A stretch of DNA of 64,000 bases from Plasmopara viticola (taxonomy: Eukaryota > Oomycota > Peronosporomycetes > Peronosporales > Peronosporaceae), in the NCBI GenBank assembly GCA_001695595.3, contig MBPM02000031.1:310001-374000 (forward strand). The letters run 5' to 3'. The position numbers and the translations under genes were made by a program. The notes beneath the pieces are model-generated. The model saw nothing but the letters and a program-made list of their open reading frames with translations, made no database searches and was not told the DNA's origin. This document shows positions 21,555 through 32,378 of this stretch, one piece after another (the stretch's first letter is position 1; the number at the start of each line of letters is the position of its first letter).

Positions 21555-22763
21555 ATGGCACATTGCAAGACTCTTGTTTTCATTCTAAGTCTCGTCATGA
21601 CACTTGGAGTCGCATCGGCGAAGAAAGAGATTGACACTGATATAGTTGTAGGAACGACGGAATTTCATGACGTCACTGTCACGGCTGGAACTTCTCGAGA
21701 AGATGTCATTTCGCACGAGTTTGCGTCCTACATTTCCGTCCATTTTGCCGACTTTGACTTACCGGAAGGAGATTCTGTCACGATCCGCTCCCCTGATGAC
21801 AATCTTGCAATTTCACACAGGTACACGAGTCGAGGTCGCGATCAGAGTGGAACATTCATCGCCACTTTTGTCCCGGGGAACGCCGTTGCTGTTATCTACA
21901 CGTCGGTGGGAACAGCTACTGCAGGTCAAGGCTACCGCATTACGGGATTCTCTCGCGGATTTCCAACAATGCAACACGAGGCAACTTGTCGTGACGGAGA
22001 CCAGTCGCTTCCTGCCAAATGCTACGCTCCTGGCACCGACCTGTCCAAAGAGCTGCCTCTCGCTTATAAACAGGCAAAAGCTGTCGCTCGACTCTTCGTG
22101 AACGGCACAACCACGTGTACGGGTTGGCTTGGGGGCAGTGAAGGTCACTTGTTTACAAACTACCACTGTTTAAAACAGACAGGCGGGACGCTTACAACTG
22201 ACATTGAGTTTAATGTGGAAAGTTCCTTGTGTAGTGACCAGACAGAGACGCAACTTGGTTGTTTTGGCAAACTCGTGGCCACGACCTCAACGATTGTTGC
22301 TGGTGATAAAAATATTGACTATGCGGTCATACAGTTGCCAGACTGTGTTGATCTATCTGCATATGGATATCTACAGATGCGGGAATCTGGGCCGATCAGG
22401 AATGAACCAATCTTTTTGCCACAACATCCCGATGGACATGCGAAGCGCATTGTCAGTACTATTGACAATATAACAAGCACGAGAATTCACAGTGTAGGAG
22501 AGGATGGGAAGTGTGGTACAAATCAGATTAGTCATGACGCAGACACGCGACGAGGGTCATCAGGCTCGCCACTCATTGCGTCAAGCGATAACTTGGTCGT
22601 GGGTATACACCACTGTGGTGGGTGTTTGAAAGCGGCAATTGACGTTCGTACGGTGCTAAAAGATTTGGCGAAAAAGAACATTACAATCAAAAATCTCGTG
22701 GCATCCGAAGATGTTGGACCGAATCGTCAGCCGATGTATGCGCAGACACAGTGCATTGCGTAA
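21555..22763 (+). CDS. Secreted trypsin-like serine protease
   Basis: This gene encodes 402 residues and is intronless. Residues 1-22 form a typical signal peptide ending GVASA. Residues 30-135 look like a beta-rich N-terminal domain. From about 170 a chymotrypsin-fold protease domain follows. The probable triad is His204 in TNYHC, Asp255 in NIDYAVIQL and Ser338 in RRGSSGSPLI. Cysteines are paired in number, and the C-terminal part HHCGGC suggests disulfides, fitting an extracellular enzyme. The triad spacing and the GSSGSP site resemble secreted oomycete trypsin-like or lysyl-endopeptidase-like proteins rather than vertebrate trypsins. It is divergent from the HECT gene, with about 258 bp between start codons. 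The substrate specificity cannot be read from the sequence. Because the triad is complete, activity is likely; a role in host interaction is only a possibility. Confidence 0.87.
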   Translation: MAHCKTLVFILSLVMTLGVASAKKEIDTDIVVGTTEFHDVTVTAGTSREDVISHEFASYISVHFADFDLPEGDSVTIRSPDDNLAISHRYTSRGRDQSGTFIATFVPGNAVAVIYTSVGTATAGQGYRITGFSRGFPTMQHEATCRDGDQSLPAKCYAPGTDLSKELPLAYKQAKAVARLFVNGTTTCTGWLGGSEGHLFTNYHCLKQTGGTLTTDIEFNVESSLCSDQTETQLGCFGKLVATTSTIVAGDKNIDYAVIQLPDCVDLSAYGYLQMRESGPIRNEPIFLPQHPDGHAKRIVSTIDNITSTRIHSVGEDGKCGTNQISHDADTRRGSSGSPLIASSDNLVVGIHHCGGCLKAAIDVRTVLKDLAKKNITIKNLVASEDVGPNRQPMYAQTQCIA

Positions 22764-25700
22764 AGAGCTAAAGAAATATACACATTAACGAATCGCAGGT
22801 ATTTTGTACATGTTGAAACTGGTGCTTCGCTGCACAATAGTACAGCTGTAGTACTTGACGACGTCCTTTGTGTGACAAACAATTTCAAGTTTAACCGAGC
22901 GCGGCCTATGGGCTGAAGTACGATATGATCAGCCTAAGTATACATCAAATCTTGTTCAAGTACGGATATGATGCTTGCTCTGATTGATAGATTCTCTCCA
23001 GCGCCTTGACACGCTGCCATCAATTTTACAGATAAACCATTATTAGCTCGACCCTTAAATGTCACCTCTGTAAATCATTAGTCGAACCGAGATGTTTTTA
23101 TGAGATTTCAGGTGTGTACAAATTTGATTAAGCTGAAGCGTTGTATCAATGCGAATTTTCCGCGACTATGCGCGTGCTTCTGGCACCGCATCGAAAAAGG
23201 ATCTGTGAGAAGATAGAAGGCAAAAGTAACTCGCTTTTCCTCGTATTGAGATTTTGTTTTGGTACTTCCCATCGCTTTAACCACCACGACTCAATTCTAT
23301 ACATATCCTGGTATTATGTCAACCTTTATTGGTTCTTTAGTTTTAAGAGTAGAATTTGCTCTCGTGGTGGATCAAAGACAGTCACATGTTTTGGCTTCGG
23401 CCAGGTGCCAAGCCAAGCGCTGGAAACGTAAGCCCCAAATTTAGACGTCGTGCACGGATGGAAGCAAACGCGGTTCCAGTTGAGGTCTACTTTGTAGAGC
23501 AATTTGAAGAGCTTCTTCCAGTCAGTATTTCCGGTGTATTATCCCATTTGGCGCTTCTCAACCCTAGTTTTTAGACAATAGCTTAGTGATTTTTGAAGCC
23601 AAAACTTTCTTCTTGGCCGTACTCTTTCAAGTGTTGCTGTCCAGGCTCGGTAATATCATTGTGCAACGAGTGATCCACTGCGATCAATGCAGCTCCTGTA
23701 CTTAAGCTACATCAGTGTTCCTTTCATTCTTTCCAGACGCAAGCGCGAAATGATGCTAACTTTGTCTGCGACCTTAAACCTCTGTCTTGCATATTAAGGC
23801 AGATACGTAAGGTTATGCTTAATATATGGGTCTTCTGAAGGATAACAATAAATACGAAATACCAGCATTGACAAAACGATTTCACAAGTACCAATAGCTT
23901 CAATAGAAGTATTTTGATCCTTAAAACGCCTTACAGCCGATGGATCGGCTCTGATAGAACTTTCTGATAGCCAATGCGGTCTAGAATGAAAAGCAACGAG
24001 CTCTCTGTAAGTTGGCCGCGGTAAAGTAGTCGCACTTTGGAGCAAATTAGAAATGAGCTTATACTATGTTTGTCTTCGCCTTTCTCCGAAAAGTCAGCTT
24101 CTTACTCGCTTACGTCGTACAAATCAGACGTGTTTGTTTCAATGAGCTTGAAATTCCTCGTTTACACTGAATTGTACTCGGGTTGTGGGCTTGGGATCCT
24201 ACCGCGTCTTCAGCATAGCCAATCATGTAAGACAAGTAGGCGTCAGCTTCCGATTCGTAGACATACTCAAGCAGGAGACCCGAATTTGTGGATACGGTAA
24301 ATGTTCAGCTTCACGCAAAAGCGCGCTCATAGGGTACTCTTGATGTATACTCTGTTCTTAATGAATACTGCAGTTTTGAGAGCAGGGAGTCATCTACGTC
24401 TTGACTATCTCCGTTCTCGAATGTTTAAATGCGAGCTATTTGGCTCGACCTCAATATATTCGAAATTTCGTGACAGGTGCCAAATTTTTGAACGTTTCAG
24501 CCCACGAATAAGCCTCTTTCTCAGTTAAAATTGCTTCAACTGGACAGTCAAACACCGGGTCCACCAGTGTATTGTCACTAAGATCACCTTGTATCGAGTG
24601 TCCAATGCCGCATAATACTTTACTTAAACGTCTATCGCCATTGCTCCACAAGCTCATGTCTATGCCTTTGACATGTGAGAAGTATTAGTGCGCTACTAGC
24701 TCATGAGAACGAATCTTCAAGCCCTTCAGGAGGGGTTTGTTCTCGTGCTACGCGTCGATTGTAAGAATGTCTACTCTACATGTAAGAACGCCCTGATCCG
24801 CGCCGGAGCTAAATTGACACTTGTCTGATACCACGCATCCGAACGTTATAGGTGCAAAAAAACCAAAGCACCAGTTGGAAACTAGTCACGCTCTTATGTC
24901 TATCAGTGTAAATGACTTTGGCTGTTGCAACTAAGCGTCATCATACAAAATCGAGCAACAGCGAAAGTCAGAAGAACCACGACATCTTACATAGCGAAGC
25001 AAAGACCTGGTTGTAACATTAAAGGTTCGTCTTTCTTTAGTGCCCGAGTGCAAATTACTCCCGGCTCTTGCAAAACTTCCGAAGTCCCAGCTATACACAG
25101 CGTCCACAATGCTGACTAACGGAGGGGTAGTCAGAAAACTAAGTGATGTCTCAGGCCGGAAGCAGATGTGTCGTGCTCTATTGGTGGTGGTTCCAGATGA
25201 CTTGGCTAGCAGGACGCAGACCGAAAGTTTATTCCATGTCGTAGTCGCGCCAATAATGTAGCGTTAAGCTTTGCGACGGTGTATGTGTAAGTTGTGCCGT
25301 TAATGTTTTTCCAAAAGCTGGTGGGTTTAAACCATGTTGCTATGCCATACCATATTCAGAACTAATGGAAGATTACAGGTAGAAAGCGTGACGCCTCCTA
25401 AAGTACTTCCATTACATGTATACTACATATAAATCATTCGCTTTCACGTTCTCTTCTTCATCAAATTCTGTACTATCTGCAAAATAACTGGTTATCCTGG
25501 AGCCTCTCCTTGAAATCGAACTTCTACGGACGGGCACGTATAGTTTGTGACGACTGATCGTCACCTTTGATAAGATCACCTTCCCCTTGATCTGGCACTT
25601 TCACCCTGTCAATTCTAGTATAAGCTCATAGATGGCCTGCTATGTAAGCGACCGCGGAAGATCTAAGTAGATCAAAGGCGATCGAATACGTGGAGCGTAG

Positions 25701-27073
25701 GTGTTCGACTGACCGCATTGTGCGTCTTAAAGTAGATACTTTTTAGTTTATCAAAATAATAAATTAGAATTATAACTCGCCATAATGGTCTTTCCAGAGA
25801 TTGATATCGATCTGTCACACCGATAATCTCACCACGTATCAAAGGAACGGTATACAAGTGATCAAGTAAAGAAGCCAAGACTCCACCATTTGATCCTTTC
25901 AAATACGTTTCTATTTTTAGCCAATGGATTCCGGACTCTCCAGCTATAAAATTTCAACGCCCATTCGATCAGCTGTCGATTCCGTAAAGTGTCAATCAAA
26001 ATTACGCTATGTCGACACAACCGACATAAGTCAGACATCTTTTCTGAGCTATGGATGCAACGACTATTGTAATGTCGTCATTAGAATTCGAGAATTTCTC
26101 TGCTGATGCTCTTCGTCCCGGCCTTACCAACTAGACAATTCTGGTATTCCCTCCGCACGCTCCGAGTGGGATCATTTTCGAAATGTGCGAAAAAAATGCG
26201 ATTTGTCCTGGACGGCCATGGAAATTTAGAAACTCTGCAGCAAACATACCGGAAGTCTCGGGTTTCATTTCCAATCGAGATTGTCATATGACGATAGCCA
26301 CTCAGGCGTATTTCTGTTTTTTATCTCCTGTCAACCTCGCTTAAAATCTGACATTCGACGATCGCAAGCCAAACGTCGAGTGGCGTGCTCGTTGTTGGCG
26401 CTAATACGGCCGGATATATCACGGGTACTGGTAATAACATAAATCAAATTTGCAGAACTTCGCCCTGTATTTGGGAATCTTGGTCGGATGGCTATCCCCA
26501 GATCCGTCTTCTTACCATTGTTAATTAGGATAGTGAATGCGTAAATACATGATCTATATAAATACGACTCTGTCAAGTGGCAACATTTTTTCCATAATAA
26601 TTGCATGCTCTGCTGCTAATAATCGTATGGCAACTGCTCTCTCTACTACGGCTGATTTTATTGCCGTTACTTGGTGTGATGTTGTCAATTCTTTTGTGCC
26701 CAATAGTGATCATTCGTACATGCCTTTTACCACCGCTCGCCTCCATGTCCTTTTTATTTATCTCAAAACCCGGGCTGTTGTCATTGAGCCTGTTAAAAAG
26801 GTACGCTATAACGACTTCTATGCTCAGTGGTTTTGCCGGCGTGCTGATTAACCCACTGGAAAGCAAGCGACTAACGTGAAAGCTTCTTTAGACCTTCAAC
26901 TATCGACTTCTGTGAGAATGCTGAGTACATTTTTCGACACTCCTTTCCAGGACAGACAAGACCTATCGCCACAACCGCTCTTCAACAGTTTTAAAGTTCT
27001 TGTAATACGCTTCTTGGACCATTTAAACTAGTTCGTCGACTCGCAGCATCAACATTAGTTTGGATACTTTTAA
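22764..27073. other. Long stretch without a convincing gene
   Basis: Only short open frames with no recognisable motif occur here on both strands. Some minus-strand frames near 23800-24660 are somewhat protein-like, for example LLEYVYESEADAYLSYMIGYA near 24200-24260, but they are broken and I cannot name them. The stretch is most simply decayed repeat or intergenic DNA beside the copia insertion. Confidence 0.4.
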
Positions 27074-27369
27074 ATGTTTAGTATTTTTCACAATTTTGAC
27101 TTCAATCAATACTCGAACGAGGTCAGCAAGCTTCATGAAGATCTAAAAATTGATCTTATTAATGGTGTACGTGCTTACCAGACTTGTTAGCTTACTTTCC
27201 GCATTCTGGTCGCTAATGTATCTCGTCTCACTGAAAAGAACGTTTCAAAGGCCATAAAACTTCAGAAATTTAGTGCTGGTTGCTCAAGTGTCAGCATTTT
27301 GGCCCTTGTATTAGGCGAACAGAAACTAATGCTCTTCAAAAAATTGGAGAGGTTTAAAATTTCCCTATA
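27074..27369 (+). pseudogene. Decayed open frame abutting the copia element
   Basis: From an ATG at 27074 one frame runs through 38 codons to a TAG at 27188. It then continues open in the same frame to about 27369, ending just before the copia element begins. The residues (FNQYSNEVSKLHEDLKID, then LVANVSRLTEKNVSKAIKL) are compositionally protein-like and helical. I do not recognise a family. The copia insertion lies at its end, and I found no obvious continuation beyond 31193. It may be a relic exon or chance. Confidence 0.25.
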
Positions 27370-27373
27370 GCTT

Positions 27374-27378
27374 AAGCA
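27374..27378 (+). repeat. Target-site duplication, left copy
   Basis: AAGCA directly precedes the 5' LTR, and the same five bases follow the 3' LTR at 31188-31192. Five-base duplications are normal for Ty1/copia insertion. Confidence 0.8.
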
Positions 27379-27525
27379 TGTTAAAAATTACACCGCTGAA
27401 TGCATCTCGAACAGGTGGATGGCTTCACTGTGTTTGCAAGTACGTCACAGTTAGTAATTACATATGGTAGCCGTTCATTGGTCAAGAAAAATATATTCAC
27501 TTCGGTTTCTACCTTCTACTCAATA
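27379..27525 (+). repeat. 5' LTR of the copia element
   Basis: It begins TGTTAAAA and aligns throughout with 31042-31187. Its last two bases read TA where the 3' copy reads CA, a terminal mutation that would impair integration. A longer end at 27533 (TTAACA) is less consistent with the 3' copy. Confidence 0.85.
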
Positions 27526-27573
27526 GGTTAACAGCCGCAAACAACAACCTCGCATCACCACACCTTCACCGCC

Positions 27574-28728
27574 ATGACTACCAAGCGCATCGAAGTCCTC
27601 CTAGGAGATGGTAACTACTACCATTGGGAGTTCGACATGAGGATGGCCCTCGCAAGAAAAGGGCTTCTGGGGCACATTATGGGCGCGATGGACGAGAGCG
27701 AAATAACGGAGACGTGGCTCGTGAATGACGCCAAGGCATTGAGTATAATTGCCCAGGGCGTCGAGATTTAACACTAGACCAAGATACGGTCTGCTACTCG
27801 TGCCTTGGAGGCATGGGGAACGCTTCGCGATTCCTACCATCGTTCCACCCTACACAACCGTGTCACGATGACACGGCGCCCTCATGAGTTTAAAATGGAG
27901 AGTGGCACTCGCATGGTGGCACATCTGGACGCATTCGATGAGACTCCACATGACGGAAGAGTCGGTGGGTGAATCAAGACAGCTAGTAGTGCTTCTGAGC
28001 AGCTTGCCGGCGGAATATGAAATAATATCTTCTATCGTAGAGAACGCCAAGGATATCACTCTGATCGAAGTCAAGGAGAAGCTGTTGAAGGAGCCAGACA
28101 GACTACAGAAGAAGGAAGCAAGTGAGAAAGCGTTTCGAGCCATAGACAATGATGGACGGATTAAGGGCAAACGAGGAAGTGGCCGCAAGAGTTACGCGCC
28201 ACGAAAGGGGGCGGTTTTCGGGGAAAATGCTTCAATTATGACCAGACTCGTCATAAGAAACGGGACTGCCCAGCTGCTGAGAGCCGTTCCAGAGACCGTT
28301 ATAGCTGTAATGATGCAGTGTTTGCTGTGGGGGATGAGCAATCAGTAAGCTGGCTGATCGACAGTGGTGCGACGTCACACATGACCCCTCACCGAAGTGA
28401 CTTGATCGACTCCAAGCAACTTGAAGCCGACGTCCAGATAACAATTGCAGACGGCAGAAAGTTACGCGTCGAAGGAGCTGGAACGGGGAAGCTTATCGGC
28501 TCAGATGGAAGACGCATATCGATGATGGAAGTGCTGGTAATCCCTGGACTTGACAGACGTCTGCTGTCGGTGGGAAAGCTTGCCGAACGTGGACTAAGTG
28601 TGAAGTTTCAGCGTGCTTTGTGCATCATTTGGGACAAGAACGAAGCTTTGGCAACTGGCACAAGAAATGGGAAAGCTGATACACTGGATTGTCAGCAAGA
28701 GGAGGCACGATCGGTGCAATACTCGTGA
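27574..28728 (+). pseudogene. Copia gag-protease region, broken
   Basis: The frame opens with MTTKRIEVLLGDGNYYHW, a typical copia gag start, and hits a stop at 27769. Gag continues in shifted frames (for example SLPAEYEIISSIVENAKD) to a zinc knuckle near 28225-28270. In that knuckle the second cysteine appears to be tyrosine (CFNYDQTRHKKRDC). The aspartic protease signature LIDSGATSHMTP follows at about 28350-28390 in a frame open to 28728. Several disablements make it non-functional. Confidence 0.8.
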
Positions 28729-28739
28729 GCAAATAGTCA

Positions 28740-29732
28740 GTGGGAGTTATGGCACGCTCGTATGGGACATCCAAGTGAGAACGTTTGAAGCGAAGACTAT
28801 GCGATCCACAGAAGGTATTCCTAAAACAAGGTATCAAGACCCTGTGTGGTGGATGCATCAAGGGCAAGCAGACGATCGAAGCCTTTTCAGGACGCCCCAT
28901 GACAAAGACATCACGTGTATTAGAATTAGTTCACACAAACGTGATGGGACCCATGGAGACACTTTTGAAAGGAGACGCTAAATACATTTTGACTTTTGTG
29001 GATGATTTTTCACAATATGTGGTGGCTTACTTTATGGCAAAGAAGAGTGAAGTTGCCGACAAGATCAAGATGTTCAAAGCACTGCTTGAGAATCAATGAG
29101 GAAACTGTATCAAGTGCCTGCGTTCGGACAACGGAACGAAGTTTGTCAACAAGACAGTTACGGATGTATGTCAGCGGAACGGTATCATACATCAGCGTAC
29201 AGTACCATAAAGTCCCCAACAAAACGGAATTGCAGAACGAATGAACCGTACGATAATGGAAAAGGCATGGAGCATGCTACACTCCAAGTGTGTTTCGACA
29301 TGTTGGCGGGCAGAGGCGGTAAGCACTGCGGTGTACCTGATCAACCGCTCTCCTAATACAATGCACCCAAACAACACCCCATATGAACTGGTATTTAAAA
29401 TGAAACCTCGGATGGATCATCTAAGGGTGTTTGGGTCTCATGGATATGCTCACGTTGATCAAGTGAAGAGGACGAAGCTCGAAGCCAAAAGCTTTAAGTG
29501 TATGTTTCTTAATTATGCCGAAGACACCAAGGAATATCGAGTTTCCGATTTAGAGAAAGTCACCATACCAGTATCACGGTCGGTGAAGCTGGACGAGCGT
29601 AAAGTGGGCGGCATTTATGAGACGCACCCCCCCAAACAAATAAAAGTGATACACGTAACCAAAGACAACGATAAAAGTGCAGTGTCCTCGCCGACAGAAC
29701 ACCAACAAGATCAAGATGAACCTACGGAGTGA
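28740..29732 (+). pseudogene. Copia integrase region, broken
   Basis: Shifted frames carry the pre-integrase zinc-binding piece (LKQGIKTLCGGCIKGKQ, about 28810-28880). The integrase core follows with KYILTFVDDFSQYVVAYF near 28980-29040, then the C-terminal part with HLRVFGSHGYAHVDQVKR in a frame open from 29241 to 29732. A stop at 29097 and frame changes separate the pieces. Confidence 0.78.
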
Positions 29733-29762
29733 GAAGAAGAAGATAAAATATCAGATGCTTTA

Positions 29763-31028
29763 ATGAATGAGGAGGAGTCCGACACAAATGAGCCAAGGAT
29801 CGAGATGCTTCGATTACCGACCCCAGTACACTCTAAACTGACAGAGTATAGAACTCCTACACTGGATGCTCAGGAAGATCGATTGGTATTTCGACCGCAA
29901 GTGGAACGCATGTCAGCTGAACAAAGCTATACACGGACTCAAGCAAGCTGCGAGCGCTTGAAACAAGACGATCGACCACGCCTTCAAGAAGAACGATTTT
30001 AAAAGTTGTGGAGCGGATCAATGCGATTACGTAAAGAAAGTGAAAGAAGGTTTTGTGTACCTATGTCTTTATGTCGATGATATGATCATTGCAGCCAAGA
30101 CGAGCGACGAGATTCTAGAGGTCAAGGGAAGGCTTAAAGGTGTTTTCAAGATGAAGGATCTCGGTATGGCGAAGTTCATTTTGGGCATGGAGATCGACTA
30201 CGACATGACAGCTTCCACACCAATGATCAAGCAAACACGCTACATTAGCGACGTGGCTGGGCGGTTTAAACAGAAAAACGCCAAGAACGTTGACAATCCG
30301 TGTACGTCCGGTCTCGAGCTGTCAATATCACAGTAAGCAAGTACAGAAGCTGAGCGTTCAAAGATGCGGTCAAGACCATACCATTTACTAATTAAATGTC
30401 TGCTATATGTTCTAATTTGCACTCGACCAGACATCGCATACATCCACATTGCAACGCCGCAATTTGCGTATTGCACTACTTAAATTCGACACGTCATCAT
30501 GGGATCGTTTACCAAAGAGGGACGGGAAAGGTGATTGTTTTAGCTTTTTCGGATGCTGACTGGGGTAGCGACACCGATGACAGACGGTCTGTCTCAGGTG
30601 TGCTGATCAACATTGGTAAAGCTCCAGTTGTGTTCAAGTCCAAGTATCAGAGAACCGTCGCACTAAGTTCCGCAGAAGCAGAGTATATGGCGCAAAGTTT
30701 CTGCACACAAGAAGTACTTTGGGCGCGCGCAATGCTCAAGGACATGGGTTAAGAACAAGTGGGAGGCACGCGAATATGGGAAGACAATCAAGGTGCGATA
30801 GCTTTGGCAAACAACGCGGATTACCACGCACGTACAAAGCACGTGGACATCAGACACCACTTTATTCGGCAGAACGTTCAGCATGGATTACTCATGATTG
30901 GCTACCTTGGTACGAAGAGTCAGCTTGCACATATGCAGACCAAAGCGCTTGGAAACAAGATGCTGAAGTATCTGCGCGAAACCTCCGGAATCAAGACCAA
31001 GTCAGCAACAAAGGACACACAGCATTAG
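29763..31028 (+). pseudogene. Copia reverse transcriptase-RNase H region, deleted and broken
   Basis: After a short linker the sequence jumps straight to the late palm part of reverse transcriptase. AIHGLKQA-like sequence near 29930 is followed by LCLYVDDMIIAAKTSDEI at 30060-30110. The catalytic YVDD is present, but most of the fingers and early palm coding is absent. RNase H follows with FSDADWGSDTDDRRSVSG near 30550-30600, SSAEAEYMA near 30670 and KHVDIRHHFIRQ near 30840. A stop lies at 30750. The deletion abolishes polymerase function. Confidence 0.8.
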
Positions 31029-31041
31029 CGGTGAGTGGGAG

Positions 31042-31187
31042 TGTTAAAATTGCACCGCTGAATGCATGTTGAACAAGTGGATGGCTTCACTGTATTTACA
31101 AGTACGTCACAATAAGTAATTACATATGGTAGCCGTCCATTGGTCAAGATAGAAATATTCACTTCGGTTTCTACTTTCTACTCAACA
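31042..31187 (+). repeat. 3' LTR of the copia element
   Basis: It begins TGTTAAAATTGCACC and ends CTCAACA. It is followed by the duplicated target bases AAGCA (31188-31192) and aligns with the 5' LTR over its whole length. Confidence 0.88.
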
Positions 31188-31192
31188 AAGCA

Positions 31193-31984
31193 GCGAATTA
31201 ATAAACCATTTTAGTATTTTTTTATTACGTTTCTTGGTAAGTATACAAAAATCATGAGGTTTTAAACATCCAGCAACTAAGTAAATAATCCACCTTACTG
31301 CTAATGTCAAGAGCAATTTACTTATTTTGGAAATGACCCCATTGCACAATTTCTTTACATCAAATTTGGTAAGTATGAGCTTATCTACGATGACGTGATG
31401 TATGTACAATAATCGAACTTCCAAGTGGAGTCTAGCTGTTGATGCTTACTAAGGGGCTAAGTGAGAATTGGAGTCAATGCACTTTGAACTTGAGTACTCA
31501 AAATTTCTTTTACCAGCTTTCACCATCTCAAGGGTCGAGCGGTCTTAGTACCACCCTAACCTAAAATAAATGTGCTTTTGCTTTCAGGTGATCGAGAGGT
31601 TTCTCATCAAAAGAGCACCTGGTCCGAAAGAGCGTTCCAGGATGGTAAGGTATGGCAATTACAGACTGCCGATATATTGTGCCGGTATATGTGAAGAAAG
31701 AAAATTTCAGATGAAAATAAGAGGAAATAAAATAATGTATCGCTCCAATTATGTTGAAACATACGAGTAATTCTCGACGAAAGGAGTAATCTACATCGTG
31801 TATTTCCCCGATACAAACTATGTCATGAGATATCCAAGTGTGCACATTGCCGGTCTTCATATGGTTCCCAGTGGCACTGTGGGAGGGTACTTATTGGCGG
31901 AGTAGTTCAGAGGTCTAAATTTGGTAAACTCCATAATGGGACAAATATTGTTTGACAAGTATTTTTATTTTTTGACTGGTTCTA
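31193..31984. other. No gene seen
   Basis: AT-rich sequence with only short, overlapping open frames on both strands around 31560-31860. No domain is recognisable. Confidence 0.4.
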
Positions 31985-32165
31985 GCCCGATCTATTAGGC
32001 GGCCTTTTCACTCACATTATTGGGGCATCTGCGCTTGTTGTGTCCATTGTTGCCACATGTAATGCACTTGTATGATTGAGAAAAAGAGTTATCAATGGCT
32101 GCAGTAGCATAGTGGGACTCACATCATCGTTTCTTTTTGGCCGTCCTCGTCGTTTGGTGACGAAA
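31985..32165 (-). pseudogene. MULE transposase C-terminal remnant (AT-hook plus CCHC knuckle)
   Basis: On the minus strand KRRGRPKR (about 32138-32160, an AT-hook-like basic motif) is followed, after a one-base frame change, by YKCITCGNNGHNKRRCPNN. That contains a perfect CX2CX4HX4C zinc knuckle (32025-32066), and a stop comes soon after. This pairing is characteristic of the C-terminal end of Mutator-like (MULE/FAR1-type) transposases. Nothing recognisable of the catalytic domain remains upstream, where the copine 3' end lies, so it is a fragment. Confidence 0.55.
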
Positions 32166-32378
32166 GGAGCCTTACAGACGCCTCTTGTCAGTGTGCTTCA
32201 TGGAACTGAAGTACTCAAATGAAATTGACCACAAGAATTCAAGTATGCTTTTGCTTGAAAACCGCTAATATAATATGTGTCAGATATATAGGATGTGATT
32301 CGTATTCTTCAATATTAATTAAATTTGTAAACCGTCACATTTTTTTATTTCCAAATTAGTACTTTGGTATTTGGGCCC

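Larger units (their letters stand above)
27379..31187 (+). mobile_element. Ty1/copia LTR retrotransposon, defective
   Basis: The element is about 3.8 kb long. It is bounded by about 146-bp LTRs (27379-27525 and 31042-31187) and flanked by the duplication AAGCA. The internal order gag, protease, integrase, reverse transcriptase, RNase H is the copia order. A likely primer-binding site begins directly after the 5' LTR (GGTTAACAGCCGC, 27526-27538). The purine-rich GTGAGTGGGAG at 31031-31041 fits a polypurine tract. The two LTRs differ at about 14 positions plus one indel by hand alignment, near 90 percent identity, so the insertion is not recent. Stop codons and frameshifts break gag and integrase, and the N-terminal part of the reverse transcriptase is missing. 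It cannot be autonomous. Confidence 0.92.

Noticed and set aside
26537..26879. Overlapping hydrophobic open frames on both strands
   Set aside because: Three frames overlap in the same stretch with biased composition and no domain. They are probably chance.
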